A DNA stretch of 64,000 nt, from assembly GCF_003206615.1 (NCBI RefSeq), contig NZ_PZJW01000001.1, positions 62,001 to 126,000 of the forward strand. Direction: 5' to 3'. The position numbers were made by a program, and so were the translations under genes. Below, piece by piece: positions 34,239-42,611 of this stretch. Numbering within the stretch: the first letter of the stretch is position 1; each line of letters opens with the position of its first letter. The notes beneath the pieces were generated by a model. The model did not search any database, had not been told where the DNA came from, and saw only the letters and a list, made by a program, of their open reading frames with translations. This DNA comes from Salinicola acroporae (GTDB lineage: Bacteria > Pseudomonadota > Gammaproteobacteria > Pseudomonadales > Halomonadaceae).

Positions 34239-35297
34239 ATGGCCATGACCGAACACGCCACAAACCGTGGGAACGCTACAACCACACGGCCTGCGTTGGA
34301 CAGGACCTTCTCCGTCGCGCCCATGATGGACTGGACCACCCGGGACTATCGTGCCTTCGCCCGCTGTCTGACTCGCCGCACGCTACTGTATACGGAGATG
34401 GTCACCACCGGCGCGATTCTGCATGGCTCGCCGCGGGAGCGTTTCCTGGGATATGACGCTGTCGAGCATCCGCTGGCGCTGCAATTGGGTGGCAGCGATC
34501 CCGGTGAACTGGCCGAATGCGCGGCCATCGCCGAGGCGTGGGGCTACGACGAGGTCAACCTGAACGTGGGCTGTCCGAGCGATCGGGTGCAGAACAATCT
34601 GATCGGCGCCTGCCTGATGGGTTATCCCGACAAGGTGGCCGACGCCGTCGCCGCCATGCGCCGCGCGGTATCGATTCCCGTTACGGTGAAATGCCGCATC
34701 GGGATCGACGACCAGGACGAGGATGCCGATCTCGAGCGCTTCATCGATCGGGTCGCTGGCGCCGGCTGCGACACCTTCATCGTGCACGCCCGCAAGGCGT
34801 GGCTCCAGGGGCTGTCTCCCAAGGAGAATCGCGACGTCCCGCCACTCAACTATCCCCGCATCTATCGGCTCAAGGCACAGCATCCCGAACTGCATATCGG
34901 GATCAATGGCGGTATCAAGACGCTGGAAGCCTGCAGGGGGCATCTGGACGCTGGCGCGGATAGCGTGATGATCGGTCGGGAGGCCTACCAGAATCCGTGG
35001 CTGCTGGCCGACGTCGACAGCACCCTCTACGGTGTCGAGCCCCCGGCCACCAGCCGCCACGAGGCGGCGCGGGCCTTTCGTCCCTACGTGATGGAACGGC
35101 TGGCTGAAGGCGTCAAGCTCAACCATATCACCCGGCATCTGCTGGGGCTGTTCCAGGGCTGTGCCGGCGGCAGGCGTTTCCGACGCTACCTTTCGGAAAG
35201 CGCCCACAAGGAGGGCGCCGGTATCAGCGTCTACGACGACGCTATCGGCCTGGTCGACGAGCGTGGGCTGGCCGAGCCAGCCCGAGAGCGCGCCTAG
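34239..35297 (+). CDS. dusA: tRNA-dihydrouridine(20/20a) synthase DusA
   Basis: A 352-residue FMN enzyme. It holds FSVAPMMDWTTRDYRAFAR near the start, the catalytic cysteine in LNVGCPSDRVQNN (about residue 112), and FIVHARKAWLQGLSPKENR, a DusA hallmark. It reduces U20/U20a in tRNA D-loops. The ATG at 34239 is taken from the open frame; no ribosome site is visible before it, and a second ATG lies two codons in. The upstream DNA is probably foreign, as the integrase remnant abuts the gene. The stop shares CTAG with the convergent hydrolase gene. Confidence 0.96.
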   Translation: MAMTEHATNRGNATTTRPALDRTFSVAPMMDWTTRDYRAFARCLTRRTLLYTEMVTTGAILHGSPRERFLGYDAVEHPLALQLGGSDPGELAECAAIAEAWGYDEVNLNVGCPSDRVQNNLIGACLMGYPDKVADAVAAMRRAVSIPVTVKCRIGIDDQDEDADLERFIDRVAGAGCDTFIVHARKAWLQGLSPKENRDVPPLNYPRIYRLKAQHPELHIGINGGIKTLEACRGHLDAGADSVMIGREAYQNPWLLADVDSTLYGVEPPATSRHEAARAFRPYVMERLAEGVKLNHITRHLLGLFQGCAGGRRFRRYLSESAHKEGAGISVYDDAIGLVDERGLAEPARERA

Positions 35298-36331
35298 AAG
35301 CCGGTCGTCTCGTAACGCGACTGGAAGCTCTCCACCGCGTTCTCGACATCGTCGATCTCCTGGTAACGGGCGACGTGAAACAGCGCCTCGCCCTCGTTGA
35401 CCAGCGGCAGGTTGCTCATGCCGATGACGATGCCATCAGCGTTGGCCACGACCGGCGCTTCATCGTTGCCGAAGGGATCGGCCACCACGCCCAGCGACTG
35501 ATGCTTGGCGACCCGCGCACCCAGTCTGACGCGCGGCCTCAGAATGCCGTCGATCGGCGCCCTGGCCCAGCTCGAACCGTTGGCCACTTCGGCGGGAGGT
35601 GGCGTACGCCGGCGGCTGTCGGCCGGCAGCATGCCGATCAGGCGCATCACACGCCGGATTCCCCTCACGCCGGGCGCGATCGCCCACTCGTCGAAGCGCA
35701 GCGCCTCGCCAGCCTCGTAGGTAAGCACGGGAACGCCACGATTCTGGGCGTACTCGCGCAGGCTCCCCTCGCGCAGCTCCGCGTTGAGGATTACCGGCAC
35801 GCCGAACGCCTCGGCCATGGCATGGGTTTCGCGGTTCTGGCGCAGTTGGGAACGAATCTGGGGCAGGTTAGTGCGGTGAATGGCACCGGTGTGCAAGTCG
35901 ATGATGTGGGTGGCCCGATCGACCATCTCCTCCCGCATCAGTGCGGCGATGCGAGAGCCTAGCGATCCGCCCTCACTCCCCGGGAAGCAGCGATTGAGAT
36001 CGCGCCGGTCCGGCAGGTATCGCGACTGCTGGACGAAGCCGAAGACATTGACGACGGGCACGGCGATCAGCGTCCCGCGCAATCGCGACAAGTTCGGCAG
36101 CCGCAACAGCCGGCGCACGATTTCGACACCATTGAGCTCGTCGCCGTGAATCGCGCCGCAGACAAGCAACACCGGGCCAGGCTGGCGACCGTGGACCACC
36201 TCTACCGGAATATGCATAGGCGCGTGGGTATAGAGCTTGGCCACCGGGACATCGACCTGCCGGCGCGTGCCCGGTTCGATTCGCTCGCCGACGAGGGTGA
36301 AGGCTTCCTGCGCCATGACAATCCTTGACAA
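35294..36331 (-). CDS. Succinylglutamate desuccinylase/aspartoacylase-family hydrolase
   Basis: A 345-residue zinc hydrolase of the M14-like AstE/ASPA group. The zinc site is His62 and Glu65 in CGAIHGDELNG plus His147 in IIDLHTGAIHR. The C-terminal part (about 255-330) has a lipoyl-like beta barrel: GILRPRVRLGARVAKHQSLG. It should cleave an amide bond of an N-acyl amino acid or similar. Some halophile relatives (DoeB-like) act in ectoine breakdown, but this protein lacks the DoeB context. A second start five codons in (MAQEAFTLVG) is possible. It stands between dusA (convergent) and yceI. Confidence 0.85.
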   Translation of the reverse strand: MSRIVMAQEAFTLVGERIEPGTRRQVDVPVAKLYTHAPMHIPVEVVHGRQPGPVLLVCGAIHGDELNGVEIVRRLLRLPNLSRLRGTLIAVPVVNVFGFVQQSRYLPDRRDLNRCFPGSEGGSLGSRIAALMREEMVDRATHIIDLHTGAIHRTNLPQIRSQLRQNRETHAMAEAFGVPVILNAELREGSLREYAQNRGVPVLTYEAGEALRFDEWAIAPGVRGIRRVMRLIGMLPADSRRRTPPPAEVANGSSWARAPIDGILRPRVRLGARVAKHQSLGVVADPFGNDEAPVVANADGIVIGMSNLPLVNEGEALFHVARYQEIDDVENAVESFQSRYETTGF

Positions 36332-36370
36332 TGGTTGGGTCGGTAGTGACGAGATCGTGAAACCCTCACG

Positions 36371-36973
36371 TCAGCGGGAGAGGGCATCCCGCTGGATCGC
36401 TTCCAGCTCGAAGATCAGCGTCACATGATCACCGACCATACCGTTGTCGACGCCATAATCCATCCCCCAGTCACTACGATCGAGAGCGCCCCGAACCGAC
36501 AATCCCAGCGTGGGCCGCCTGTGCCCGAACGGATAGACCGCATCCCGGTTCAACGTGACGTCCAGCGTGACCGGCTCGGTGCGCCCCAGCAGCGCGAGCT
36601 TGCCATTCAGCGTACCGGTCGTCGGGGAGGAGGGCTCGAAATCCGTGGCTACGAAATGTATCCGCGGGTGATGGTCCGCATCCAGAAAGTCGTGCCCCCG
36701 CAGATGCTCGTCACGAGCGTCGAGATTGGTGAAGACGCTGGCGGCCTGGATCGTGACCTCCGCCGAGACCAACCGCTGCGCCTCGCGATCGTAGACGAAG
36801 GTGCCCTCGCCCTTCAGGAACTGCCCAAGCAGGTTCTCGTAACCCAGATGATCCACCATGAACGCGATGGAGAAATGTTCGGGATCGATATCGAAGCGCT
36901 GCGGCTCGGCGCTTGCCGGCGACGACGCGAGCAGCGCCAGTGCGGGGAGAAGATTCAACCAAGCGCGTCTCAT
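36371..36973 (-). CDS. YceI-family periplasmic lipid-binding protein
   Basis: A 200-residue secreted protein. The ATG at 36971-36973 follows AAGGAG. The signal peptide MRRAWLNLLPALALLASSPA ends near ASA before EPQRFDIDPEHFSIAFMVDH, the classic YceI opening. The body reads as an eight-stranded lipocalin-like barrel (FLDADHHPRIHFVATDF, LALLGRTEPVTLDVTLN). YceI proteins bind isoprenoid lipids and are often induced by base or osmotic change. It is located just downstream of the CDP-alcohol phosphotransferase gene on the same strand (56 bases apart), so the two may be cotranscribed. Confidence 0.92.
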   Translation of the reverse strand: MRRAWLNLLPALALLASSPASAEPQRFDIDPEHFSIAFMVDHLGYENLLGQFLKGEGTFVYDREAQRLVSAEVTIQAASVFTNLDARDEHLRGHDFLDADHHPRIHFVATDFEPSSPTTGTLNGKLALLGRTEPVTLDVTLNRDAVYPFGHRRPTLGLSVRGALDRSDWGMDYGVDNGMVGDHVTLIFELEAIQRDALSR

Positions 36974-37028
36974 GACGAACTCCTTGCGGGGAAATCGACC
37001 CAAAAATCGCGCGAGACGGCGACGCCGC

Positions 37029-37790
37029 TCACAGCTCGATGTCTCCGGCAGGACGACGACGCCAGAGCCAGACGATGTCGCGGCCGAACGAAAGGACCAG
37101 CAATAGTGCCGCGACCAGCGTAAAAGCGGTCGCCCATGACGGTTCGACGAAGGGAAGCAGGCAGACCATCAGCGTCGACACCTGCCAGACGCAGACCGTC
37201 TTGCGAAAATAGCTCTCTGGCAGGGTGCGATTGAGCCACGGCGTGTAGAACCCAGCGATCAGGAACGCATAGCGGGCCAGTCCGATGACCAGAATCCAGG
37301 CCCCCACCTTGTCCAGGGCGATCAATGCCACGCACAGCACGACGATGAAAAACGCATCCAGCTCCATGTCGAATCGCGCGCCGAAGGCGCTCGACGACCC
37401 AGTCCGTCGCGCCACCCAACCATCGATGCCGTCGAGGGCCAATGCCAGCAACGACAACGCTGCGATACCTTCGGCGTGGCGCTGGATGAAATCCGGATAG
37501 ACCACGACGCCGGCGACGACCGCGATCAGCACCGCTCGGAGCAGGGTGACACGGTTCGCCCAGCCGAGCCCCTGCCGCGAGGCTGGCCAGGCCCAGAGCA
37601 CTGCCGTGGCGATCGCCAGGTAGATGCCGCCGGCCGTGAGACGCAGGCCCGATGGTGCCGAGAATGCCCAGTGCACCCACTCGGTGAGCAGGCCGACCAG
37701 TGCGAGCCCCGCGCCCATCTCGACCCAGCCGCGCAGGGATCTTCCCCGCCGGGAAGCCGCTGCCGAGATACGTGTCGATGAGTGTCGCAT
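37029..37790 (-). CDS. CDP-alcohol phosphatidyltransferase-family membrane enzyme
   Basis: A 253-residue inner-membrane protein, started at the ATG 37788-37790 after GGGAGG. The catalytic pattern D-x2-D-G-x2-A-R-x8-G-x3-D-x3-D is complete: Asp120, Asp123, Gly137, Asp141 and Asp145 in LDGIDGWVARRTGSSSAFGA and the residues after it. Six hydrophobic segments surround it. The family moves a phospho-head group from CDP-alcohol to another alcohol. It is distinct from PgsA at 30440 and longer. It is divergent from the dehydrogenase/PTPS/glycosyltransferase run, sharing the 353-base control region at 37791-38143. That layout suggests it serves the same pathway, perhaps by attaching a lipid. Confidence 0.88.
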   Translation of the reverse strand: MRHSSTRISAAASRRGRSLRGWVEMGAGLALVGLLTEWVHWAFSAPSGLRLTAGGIYLAIATAVLWAWPASRQGLGWANRVTLLRAVLIAVVAGVVVYPDFIQRHAEGIAALSLLALALDGIDGWVARRTGSSSAFGARFDMELDAFFIVVLCVALIALDKVGAWILVIGLARYAFLIAGFYTPWLNRTLPESYFRKTVCVWQVSTLMVCLLPFVEPSWATAFTLVAALLLVLSFGRDIVWLWRRRPAGDIEL

Positions 37791-38143
37791 CGGCGACCTC
37801 CTCCCTGATGATGGCTCGCGCCCCGACCTGTCGTGACGCCAGAGCGCGATGCCCTTCTCCAATCGATACGCTACCGGTACAAGTTTGGATGCAATTCGAC
37901 CGATTTGCGAGAATGGCGGGTCATCGTGGCGATCGACGGGGCCAGCAACGCCGAGAGATGGCCGACTTCCAGGCCATGCACTTCGCCTCGGCGGCCCTTC
38001 GACGCCGCCATCGAAGCGAAGAAATCTTATTCATCATTTTATTCTTGTACACCATTTGTACAATTCCAATTCGCCATACTCTGCCATACTCTCAGCAGGA
38101 CGATGAACCGCCACCCGATCTGCCCCAAGGAACGGATACCGCA
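37791..38143. other. Divergent control region of the GTP-derived pathway
   Basis: 353 bases between the CDP-alcohol phosphotransferase and the dehydrogenase gene. It is AT-richer near 38020-38090. It holds the palindrome at 38045-38063, tandem GCCATACTCT copies at 38073-38082 and 38083-38092, and an isolated TACCGGTACAAG near 37870. Small open frames here are not supported. Confidence 0.55.
38045..38063. promoter_or_regulatory. Perfect palindromic operator candidate
   Basis: TTGTACA-CCATT-TGTACAA has seven-base arms with a five-base spacer. It is the only strong palindrome in the divergent region. Paired TGTACA half sites are used by MerR-family regulators, including the B12-dependent photoreceptors LitR/CarH, but with different spacing. 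The likely regulator is not encoded next to it. Confidence 0.6.
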
Positions 38144-39115
38144 ATGACGACGCCTTACGCTCACGCCTTCTGGTCTCTCGGCAACGGCAACGGCGAAATT
38201 CGCCAGGCCGAGCTGAGTGTCAGCGGTGACTTGATGATCCGCACCTGCTACTCCGCCATCAGCCGGGGCAGCGAGACGCTGGTCTTCAATGGCCAGGTAC
38301 CGGCGAGTGAATACCAGCGGATGCGGGCGCCCTTTCAAAGCGGCGAGTTCCCCGGCCCGGTCAAGTACGGCTACTCCAATGTCGGCGTCGTCGAGCAGGG
38401 AGCGCATGACTGGCACGGGCGCTATGTCTATTGCCTTCACCCTCACCAGACCCACTACCGGGTCGGCGTCGACGACGTCGTGCCGCTGCCACCCGGCGTG
38501 CCCCCGCAGCGCGCGATACTCGGCGCCAACATGGAAACGGCGCTCAACGCCCTGTGGGACGCGGCGCCGGGAATCGGCGACCGAATCAGCGTCGTCGGCG
38601 CTGGCGTCGTCGGCGCCCTGGTGGCCTGGCTCTGCGCCCGATTGCCCGGGACGCGCGTCCAGTTGATCGATATCGACGAGCGCAAGCGCTTCCTCGGCGA
38701 AGCACTGGGGGTGGACTTCCACACCCCCGAAACCGCCGAGGCCGAACAGGATCTGGTCGTGCACGCCAGCGCATCGGACGCCGGCCTGCAAAGTGCCCTC
38801 TCACTGGCGGGGTTCGAGGCCACCGTGCTGGAAATGAGCTGGTACGGCAGCCGCGAGGTCAACCTGCCACTCGGCGAGGCATTTCACGCCCGCCGCTTGA
38901 CGCTGCGCTCCAGTCAGGTCGGCAGCGTATCGCCCGGACACCGCCCTCGCTGGAATCACCAGCGGCGACTGGCGCTGGCACTGGCGCTGCTCGATCACGA
39001 CTGTCTGGACGTGCTGATCAGTGGAGAGAGCCATTTCCGGGATCTGCCCGAAACGCTCAAGCGACTGAGCCAGCGTGACGACGATACGCTCTGCCAGCGC
39101 ATCCGCTACGGCTGA
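38144..39115 (+). CDS. MDR-family dehydrogenase without catalytic zinc ligands
   Basis: A 323-residue medium-chain dehydrogenase/reductase. The N-terminal domain reads [16 protein letters not shown] instead of the Cys...Gly-His-Glu zinc site of alcohol dehydrogenases, so the catalytic zinc is absent. The NAD(P)-binding motif [12 protein letters not shown] is near residues 151-162, and [12 protein letters not shown] starts are shared with BchC-like reductases. AAGGA precedes the ATG at 38144. It is the first gene of a run with the PTPS-like, glycosyltransferase, methyltransferase and flippase-like genes. A redox step on a sugar or side chain of the pathway product is the likely role, by inference. 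Confidence 0.82.
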   Translation: MTTPYAHAFWSLGNGNGEIRQAELSVSGDLMIRTCYSAISRGSETLVFNGQVPASEYQRMRAPFQSGEFPGPVKYGYSNVGVVEQGAHDWHGRYVYCLHPHQTHYRVGVDDVVPLPPGVPPQRAILGANMETALNALWDAAPGIGDRISVVGAGVVGALVAWLCARLPGTRVQLIDIDERKRFLGEALGVDFHTPETAEAEQDLVVHASASDAGLQSALSLAGFEATVLEMSWYGSREVNLPLGEAFHARRLTLRSSQVGSVSPGHRPRWNHQRRLALALALLDHDCLDVLISGESHFRDLPETLKRLSQRDDDTLCQRIRYG

Positions 39116-39237
39116 CGCGACGTACCTCATGGTGCCAGCCCGGTCATCGCACGCTTCGCCAGGCCGGTTCGCCAGGGACAGCAAGACGCAAATTCGGCAA
39201 CGGCCCCATACGGCCGACTCAGCAAGGAGCGAGAGGA

Positions 39238-39636
39238 ATGTTCAGCTTGACCGTTCGCGATCACATGATGATCGCTCACAGCTTCAACAGCGAGACCTTC
39301 GGCCCGGCGCAGAAGCTTCACGGCGCGACGTACGTGGTCGACGCCACCTTCAAGCGCCCCGAGCTCGACCAGGACGATCTCGTCGTCGATATCGGTTTGG
39401 CCAGCGAGACGCTGAAGCGCGTGCTCGGTGAATTCACCTTGGGCAACCTCGACGAGATCGGCGAATTCAAGGGCCGCAACACCACCACCGAATTCATGGC
39501 CAAGGTCGTCTTCGACCGACTCTCCCACGCCATCCGCGAGGGCGAGCTGGGTGACGGCGGCCGCCATCTCACCGCCCTGACCGTGACCCTGCACGAGTCC
39601 CACGTGGCCTGGGCGAGCTACGAAGGGGGGTTATGA
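39238..39636 (+). CDS. PTPS/QueD-like protein with altered active site
   Basis: A 132-residue T-fold protein of the 6-pyruvoyltetrahydropterin synthase/QueD family. It keeps His14 (MIAHSF), His28 (LHG) and the substrate-anchoring Glu120 (LHES). Three key positions differ from E. coli QueD. The second His of the LHGH zinc motif is Ala30. The catalytic Cys four residues before that His is Ala24. The DH pair of the catalytic relay is Asp72-Glu73. It therefore should not do the standard 7,8-dihydroneopterin-triphosphate reaction in the standard way. It overlaps the glycosyltransferase gene (ATGA). It may act on the pyrimidine made by GTP cyclohydrolase II downstream. Confidence 0.82.
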   Translation: MFSLTVRDHMMIAHSFNSETFGPAQKLHGATYVVDATFKRPELDQDDLVVDIGLASETLKRVLGEFTLGNLDEIGEFKGRNTTTEFMAKVVFDRLSHAIREGELGDGGRHLTALTVTLHESHVAWASYEGGL

Positions 39637-40697
39637 GCGACTTCACGCTGATCGTCGCCGGCGACCCCGGCCAGTTGACCGGCGGCTACGTCTACGATGC
39701 GCGCATCGCCGAGGCGCTGCGCGCCACCGGCTGGAACGTCGACGTCGTCGGGCTCGAGGGACGCTTTCCCGAACCGGATGCCGTCGCCGCCCACGCCCTG
39801 GACAGCGCCTTGACCGCACTGGCGGACGGCAGCCGGGCCGTGATCGACGGGCTTGCCATGGGCGGGCTACCGGCCATCGTCGAGCGTCACGCGTCGCGGC
39901 TGTCGATCACCGCGCTGGTGCACCACCCTCTCGCCGACGAAACCGGCCTGGGCGCCCCGGAGCAGCAGCGCTTCCGCATCAGCGAGACCCGCGCCTTGGC
40001 CGCGGCCGGGAGCGTCATCGTCACCAGCGTCTTCACCGCCCGGCGGCTTCGCGACTTCCAGGTGCCGGCCGAGAAGATCGCGGTCATCGAGCCTGGCGTC
40101 GAGCCCGGCCCCCTGGCGAGCGGCGATGGCAGCGGCACGCCTCGCCTGCTGTGTATCGCCACGGTGACGCCGCGCAAGGGCCAGGATCTGCTGGTCGAAG
40201 CGCTGGCGGGCCTGACCTCGCTGCCGTGGCAGTGCGATCTGATCGGCGCGCTGGACCGAGCCGACACCTACGTCGCCAAGGTGCGCAAGGCCATCGACGA
40301 ACACGGGTTGGGCGAACGTATCCGGTTACTGGGCTCGCAGCCCGCCGAGCGCCTGTCCGAGCATTACCGGCAAGCCGATCTCTTCGTGCTGCCCTCGCAC
40401 TACGAAGGCTACGGCATGGTAGTCACCGAAGCGCTCGCCCATGGCTTGCCGGTCGTCACCACGACGGGCGGCGCCCTGGCCCATACGCTGCCCGACGGCG
40501 CCGGTATCAAGGTGGCACCGGGAGACGTGGTGGCGCTGCGTCATGCGCTCGAACGCATGCTGCAAGACACGGAGACCTACCAGCGCTACCGGGAAGGGGC
40601 CAGCGCGTGTCGCGATACCCTGACCGACTGGCACGCCGCCGCCGCCGCCTTCGGTCAGGCCCTGAAGCGCTCGGACACGAGAGAGGCAATGCGCTGA
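39633..40697 (+). CDS. GT4-family glycosyltransferase
   Basis: A 354-residue GT-B enzyme. The N-terminal domain begins [20 protein letters not shown] with the glycine-rich acceptor loop. The C-terminal nucleotide-sugar domain has [18 protein letters not shown] near residue 172 and the EX7E motif in [19 protein letters not shown] near 255-270. It transfers a sugar from a nucleotide donor. The gene overlaps the PTPS-like stop by four bases and its own stop overlaps the methyltransferase start (TGATG). The tight coupling means the glycosylation step belongs to the same pathway. Confidence 0.9.
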   Translation: MSDFTLIVAGDPGQLTGGYVYDARIAEALRATGWNVDVVGLEGRFPEPDAVAAHALDSALTALADGSRAVIDGLAMGGLPAIVERHASRLSITALVHHPLADETGLGAPEQQRFRISETRALAAAGSVIVTSVFTARRLRDFQVPAEKIAVIEPGVEPGPLASGDGSGTPRLLCIATVTPRKGQDLLVEALAGLTSLPWQCDLIGALDRADTYVAKVRKAIDEHGLGERIRLLGSQPAERLSEHYRQADLFVLPSHYEGYGMVVTEALAHGLPVVTTTGGALAHTLPDGAGIKVAPGDVVALRHALERMLQDTETYQRYREGASACRDTLTDWHAAAAAFGQALKRSDTREAMR

Positions 40698-41623
40698 TGC
40701 CGACCTCGACGCCCCCCGCCACCGACGCGCTGTTCAGCGATCAATGGCTGACGCTGAGGGAGCCCGCCGATCACAGGGCAAGAGATGCCCAGCTCACCCA
40801 CGCCGCAGATCAATGGCTGATGCGCCGCGCCGCAACGAACCAGCCGGGGGACCCGCGGTCGTTCAGGACACGACGCACCCTGGTTGACCTGGGTTGCGGC
40901 AGCGGCTCCAACCTGCGCTACCTCGCACCCCGCCTGCAGGGCGCCCAGCGGTGGCGGCTGATCGATCACGACGCCGGGCTGCTGGCTCAGGCCCGACAGC
41001 GCTGCGAGTCGCTGGCGAGTGCCGACGACCAACCGATCCATCTCGAGACCAACCAAATGAGCCTGACGGTGGCCTGGCAGCACCACCTGGAAGGCGCCGA
41101 TCTGGTCACCGCCTCGGCGCTATTCGACCTGCTGACGGCCGATGCCATCGAGGCATTGGCCGATGCCTGCCAGCGTAGCGGCTGCGCGGTACTGTTCGCG
41201 CTCAGTATCGATGGCCTGATCCGTTTCCACGACGCCAGCGGCAGTGCGCTTGAAGACGATGACGATCGCTTCATGCTCGCCGCGCTCCAGGCCCATCAAC
41301 ATCGCGACAAGGGGGGTGGCCCGGCGGTGGGCGGCGAAGCCCCCCGCAGACTTCGCGAGAGCTTCCACCGTCGCGGCTACCATATCCGTGAAGCCGCCAC
41401 CCCCTGGCGACTCGGGCCGGAGTCGCAGCCTCTCACCGAAGCGCTAATGGCCGGCTGGCGCAAGGCGCTTCACGAGCAACTGCCGCAGCAGCGGGATCGT
41501 GTCGACCAGTGGCATGGCCACCATCTCGACGGCCTGCGGCGTGGCCAAGTGACGTTGACCGTGGGTCATCGGGACCTGCTGGCGACCCCGTCCGACGCAA
41601 CGCCCCCAGGAGCGCGAGCGTGA
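40697..41623 (+). CDS. Class I SAM-dependent methyltransferase
   Basis: A 308-residue methyltransferase. Motif I is LVDLGCGSGSNLRYLAP at residues 62-78, followed by an acidic post-I residue in WRLIDHDAGLL. ADLVTASALFDLLTADAIEA is the motif IV region. The C-terminal half is unusual for its length and may bind the acceptor. The ATG overlaps the glycosyltransferase stop, and the TGA overlaps the GTG of the flippase-like gene. It likely methylates the pathway product; acceptor unknown. Confidence 0.87.
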   Translation: MPTSTPPATDALFSDQWLTLREPADHRARDAQLTHAADQWLMRRAATNQPGDPRSFRTRRTLVDLGCGSGSNLRYLAPRLQGAQRWRLIDHDAGLLAQARQRCESLASADDQPIHLETNQMSLTVAWQHHLEGADLVTASALFDLLTADAIEALADACQRSGCAVLFALSIDGLIRFHDASGSALEDDDDRFMLAALQAHQHRDKGGGPAVGGEAPRRLRESFHRRGYHIREAATPWRLGPESQPLTEALMAGWRKALHEQLPQQRDRVDQWHGHHLDGLRRGQVTLTVGHRDLLATPSDATPPGARA

Positions 41624-42609
41624 ATCGGTGGTTGTCGCCGTGGCTACGGCTGGCCGTGACGCTGGCACTGCTGGGCGTACTGGCGTGGAGACTGGATACC
41701 GGCCAGTTGCTGGAGAGGCTCATGGCGCTATCGCCGGCCTGGGTTGCGCTCGCGGTCCTGCTTGGCCTCCCCCAGATCGCGATTTCGGCCTGGCGCTGGA
41801 GAATGACCGCGCATCGGGTCGGCATCGCGCTACGGTGGCCCACGGCCATCCGCGAGTACTACCTGGCCACCTTCCTGAATCAGGTCCTGCCGGGCGGCGT
41901 CCTGGGGGACGCGGCTCGGGCCTGGCGCCACGGCAATACCCCGACAAACGCCAGTGGCGACCAGCCATCGCCCTCGGGACCAGCGCTACGCGCCGTGATC
42001 ATCGAGCGCGCCTCCGGCCAGGTGGCGCTGCTGCTGGTGGCGGTCACCGCCGTCTCGCTCTCGCCGGCGCTACGCCACGGCATCGTTCAGGCATGGCAAA
42101 CCTGGGCGACGACCCTGGCATGGCTGCTGCTGGCGGCACTGCTACTGGTCGGCATCATCGTCGGCGTCTCGAGGCGGCGACGCGGGCGGGCCCTGGCAAC
42201 CTTCGGCCGGGACATCAGGCGGGCGTTGCTGACGGCGTCGGTATGGCCCGCCCAGCTGGTCAGCTCGCTGCTGGTCATCGCCACCTACGTCGCCGTCTTT
42301 CTCTGCGCCGCCCAGGCCCTCGGCCTTCAGCGGCCGCTCTGGCAGTTGCTGCCGCTGATCCCGCCCCTACTGATGGCCATGGCGATCCCCTTGACCGTCG
42401 CGGGTTGGGGGCTACGGGAAGGCGCCGCCGCGGTGATCTGGCCCCTGGCTGGCCTCCCGGCCCAAGAGGGCGTCGCGCTGTCCGTGGCCTACGGCCTGCT
42501 CGTACTCGCCGCCAGCCTGCCGGGATTGGGAGTGCTGTTGTGGGACCGTCGGGGGAACCGGGCAGTCTCGCTTCGCCGCAAGCTGGTATCGGAGGGCAAT
42601 CCCGGATGA
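41620..42609 (+). CDS. Flippase-like integral membrane protein (UPF0104/LPG-synthase TM family)
   Basis: A 329-residue protein with about eight membrane segments. The GTG start at 41620 is preceded by AGGAG and overlaps the methyltransferase stop (GTGA). The family phrase YYLATFLNQVLPGGVLGDAARAW (about residues 80-102) and ERASGQVALLLVAV are the conserved core of the flippase-like domain also found in MprF. It may move a lipid-linked product across the inner membrane or act as a membrane transferase. It is the last plus-strand gene before the convergent RibD-like gene. Confidence 0.85.
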   Translation: MNRWLSPWLRLAVTLALLGVLAWRLDTGQLLERLMALSPAWVALAVLLGLPQIAISAWRWRMTAHRVGIALRWPTAIREYYLATFLNQVLPGGVLGDAARAWRHGNTPTNASGDQPSPSGPALRAVIIERASGQVALLLVAVTAVSLSPALRHGIVQAWQTWATTLAWLLLAALLLVGIIVGVSRRRRGRALATFGRDIRRALLTASVWPAQLVSSLLVIATYVAVFLCAAQALGLQRPLWQLLPLIPPLLMAMAIPLTVAGWGLREGAAAVIWPLAGLPAQEGVALSVAYGLLVLAASLPGLGVLLWDRRGNRAVSLRRKLVSEGNPG

Positions 42610-42611
42610 GA

